Shown: one piece after another, positions 63,894 to 64,000 of the stretch | Numbering within the stretch: the stretch's first letter is position 1 | How the letters are laid out: the number at the start of each line of letters is the position of its first letter | Assembly: GCF_003010955.1 (NCBI RefSeq) | Contig: NZ_PGGO01000001.1 | Span: 490,322 to 554,321 of the forward strand | Direction of reading: 5' to 3' | Source of the DNA: Phyllobacterium brassicacearum | GTDB lineage: Bacteria; Pseudomonadota; Alphaproteobacteria; Rhizobiales; Rhizobiaceae | DNA: 64,000 nucleotides | Made by a program: the position numbers and the translations under genes | The notes under the pieces: generated by a model | The model's input: the letters and a program-made list of their open reading frames with translations, nothing else | What the model was told of the DNA's origin: nothing | The model's database searches: none

Positions 63894-64000
63894 ATGGACT
63901 ATCGTCGGTTTTTCGAAGACGCGATTGACCAGTTGCACGCTGAAAAGCGCTACCGGGTCTTTGCTAATCTGGAACGGATCGTGGGAAAATTTCCGCGCGC
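63894..64000 (+). CDS. hemA: 5-aminolevulinate synthase, N-terminal part
   Basis: The first 35 codons read MDYRRFFEDAIDQLHAEKRY then RVFANLERIVGKFPR, matching the start of alphaproteobacterial ALA synthases. AGGAG lies about 7 bases ahead of the ATG. The rest runs off the window. The enzyme condenses glycine and succinyl-CoA for heme (C4 route). Confidence 0.85.
   Translation, partial: MDYRRFFEDAIDQLHAEKRYRVFANLERIVGKFPR

Noticed and set aside
1..64000. CRISPR array, insertion sequence or prophage
   Set aside because: No regularly spaced repeats, transposase or phage genes were seen. The precursor repeats are contiguous and coding, so they are not CRISPR.

Overview
The window looks like the chromosome of a rhizobial alphaproteobacterium (Hyphomicrobiales/Rhizobiales). 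The evidence is a split urease operon, a conserved housekeeping block (yacG, maf, infA, low-Mr phosphatase, UPF0262, hisD, DUF2948, murA), a hemA of the C4 (ALA synthase) type, a DUF1127 protein, and an RNA with repeated CCUCCUCCC loops. A Phyllobacteriaceae or Brucellaceae relative (perhaps Phyllobacterium) is my guess; the genus cannot be proven from this sequence alone.

Layout. 1-5.2 kb: urease genes ureA (partial), ureB, ureC, ureE, ureF, ureG, with a DinB-fold gene inserted before ureE and a reverse-strand secreted-protein gene between ureB and ureC. 5.2-11.4 kb: LLM flavin monooxygenase, small secreted proteins, a cuckoo-type sRNA, a lipoprotein, glycerate kinase plus Dabb protein, an amidase and a DUF1127 peptide. 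11.4-23.7 kb: an exopolysaccharide locus. Wza/ExoF-, Wzc/ExoP- and GT2-type genes run leftward. Diverging from them are an asparagine-synthase-like amidotransferase, an acyl carrier protein, an AMP-forming ligase, an NAD-synthase-like enzyme, a secreted glycosidase and a Wzy-like polymerase. 23.8-32.3 kb: a type I secretion operon (HlyD adaptor, ABC exporter) with two large low-complexity or repetitive likely substrates, facing a LuxR-type regulator. 32.3-42 kb: more surface-polysaccharide genes (acetyltransferase-like, PrmC-like methyltransferase, Wzx flippase, propeller glycosyltransferase, ExoY-like initiating transferase, two GT4 transferases).

42.3-47.2 kb holds what I consider the most novel item. 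It is a compact RiPP-like operon transcribed leftward: a SARP/BTAD-TPR regulator, two paralogous small peptides with a shared leader, a YcaO enzyme and a TfuA partner. One peptide carries six tandem copies of a 13-residue unit (39 bp in DNA); the other carries one degenerate copy. The unit has no Cys, and no dehydrogenase or dedicated exporter is adjacent. This fits thioamidation of a multi-core precursor, but the chemistry is inferred.

47.5-56.4 kb is conserved core genome with tRNA-Phe and tRNA-Thr. 56.6-64 kb holds a sulfotransferase, a GntR/BtpA/PfkB carbohydrate operon, a divergent LysR-azoreductase pair, galE, a multiply broken and truncated allantoicase pseudogene, and the start of hemA. 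Functions are assigned by recognising motifs by eye; no database search was run.
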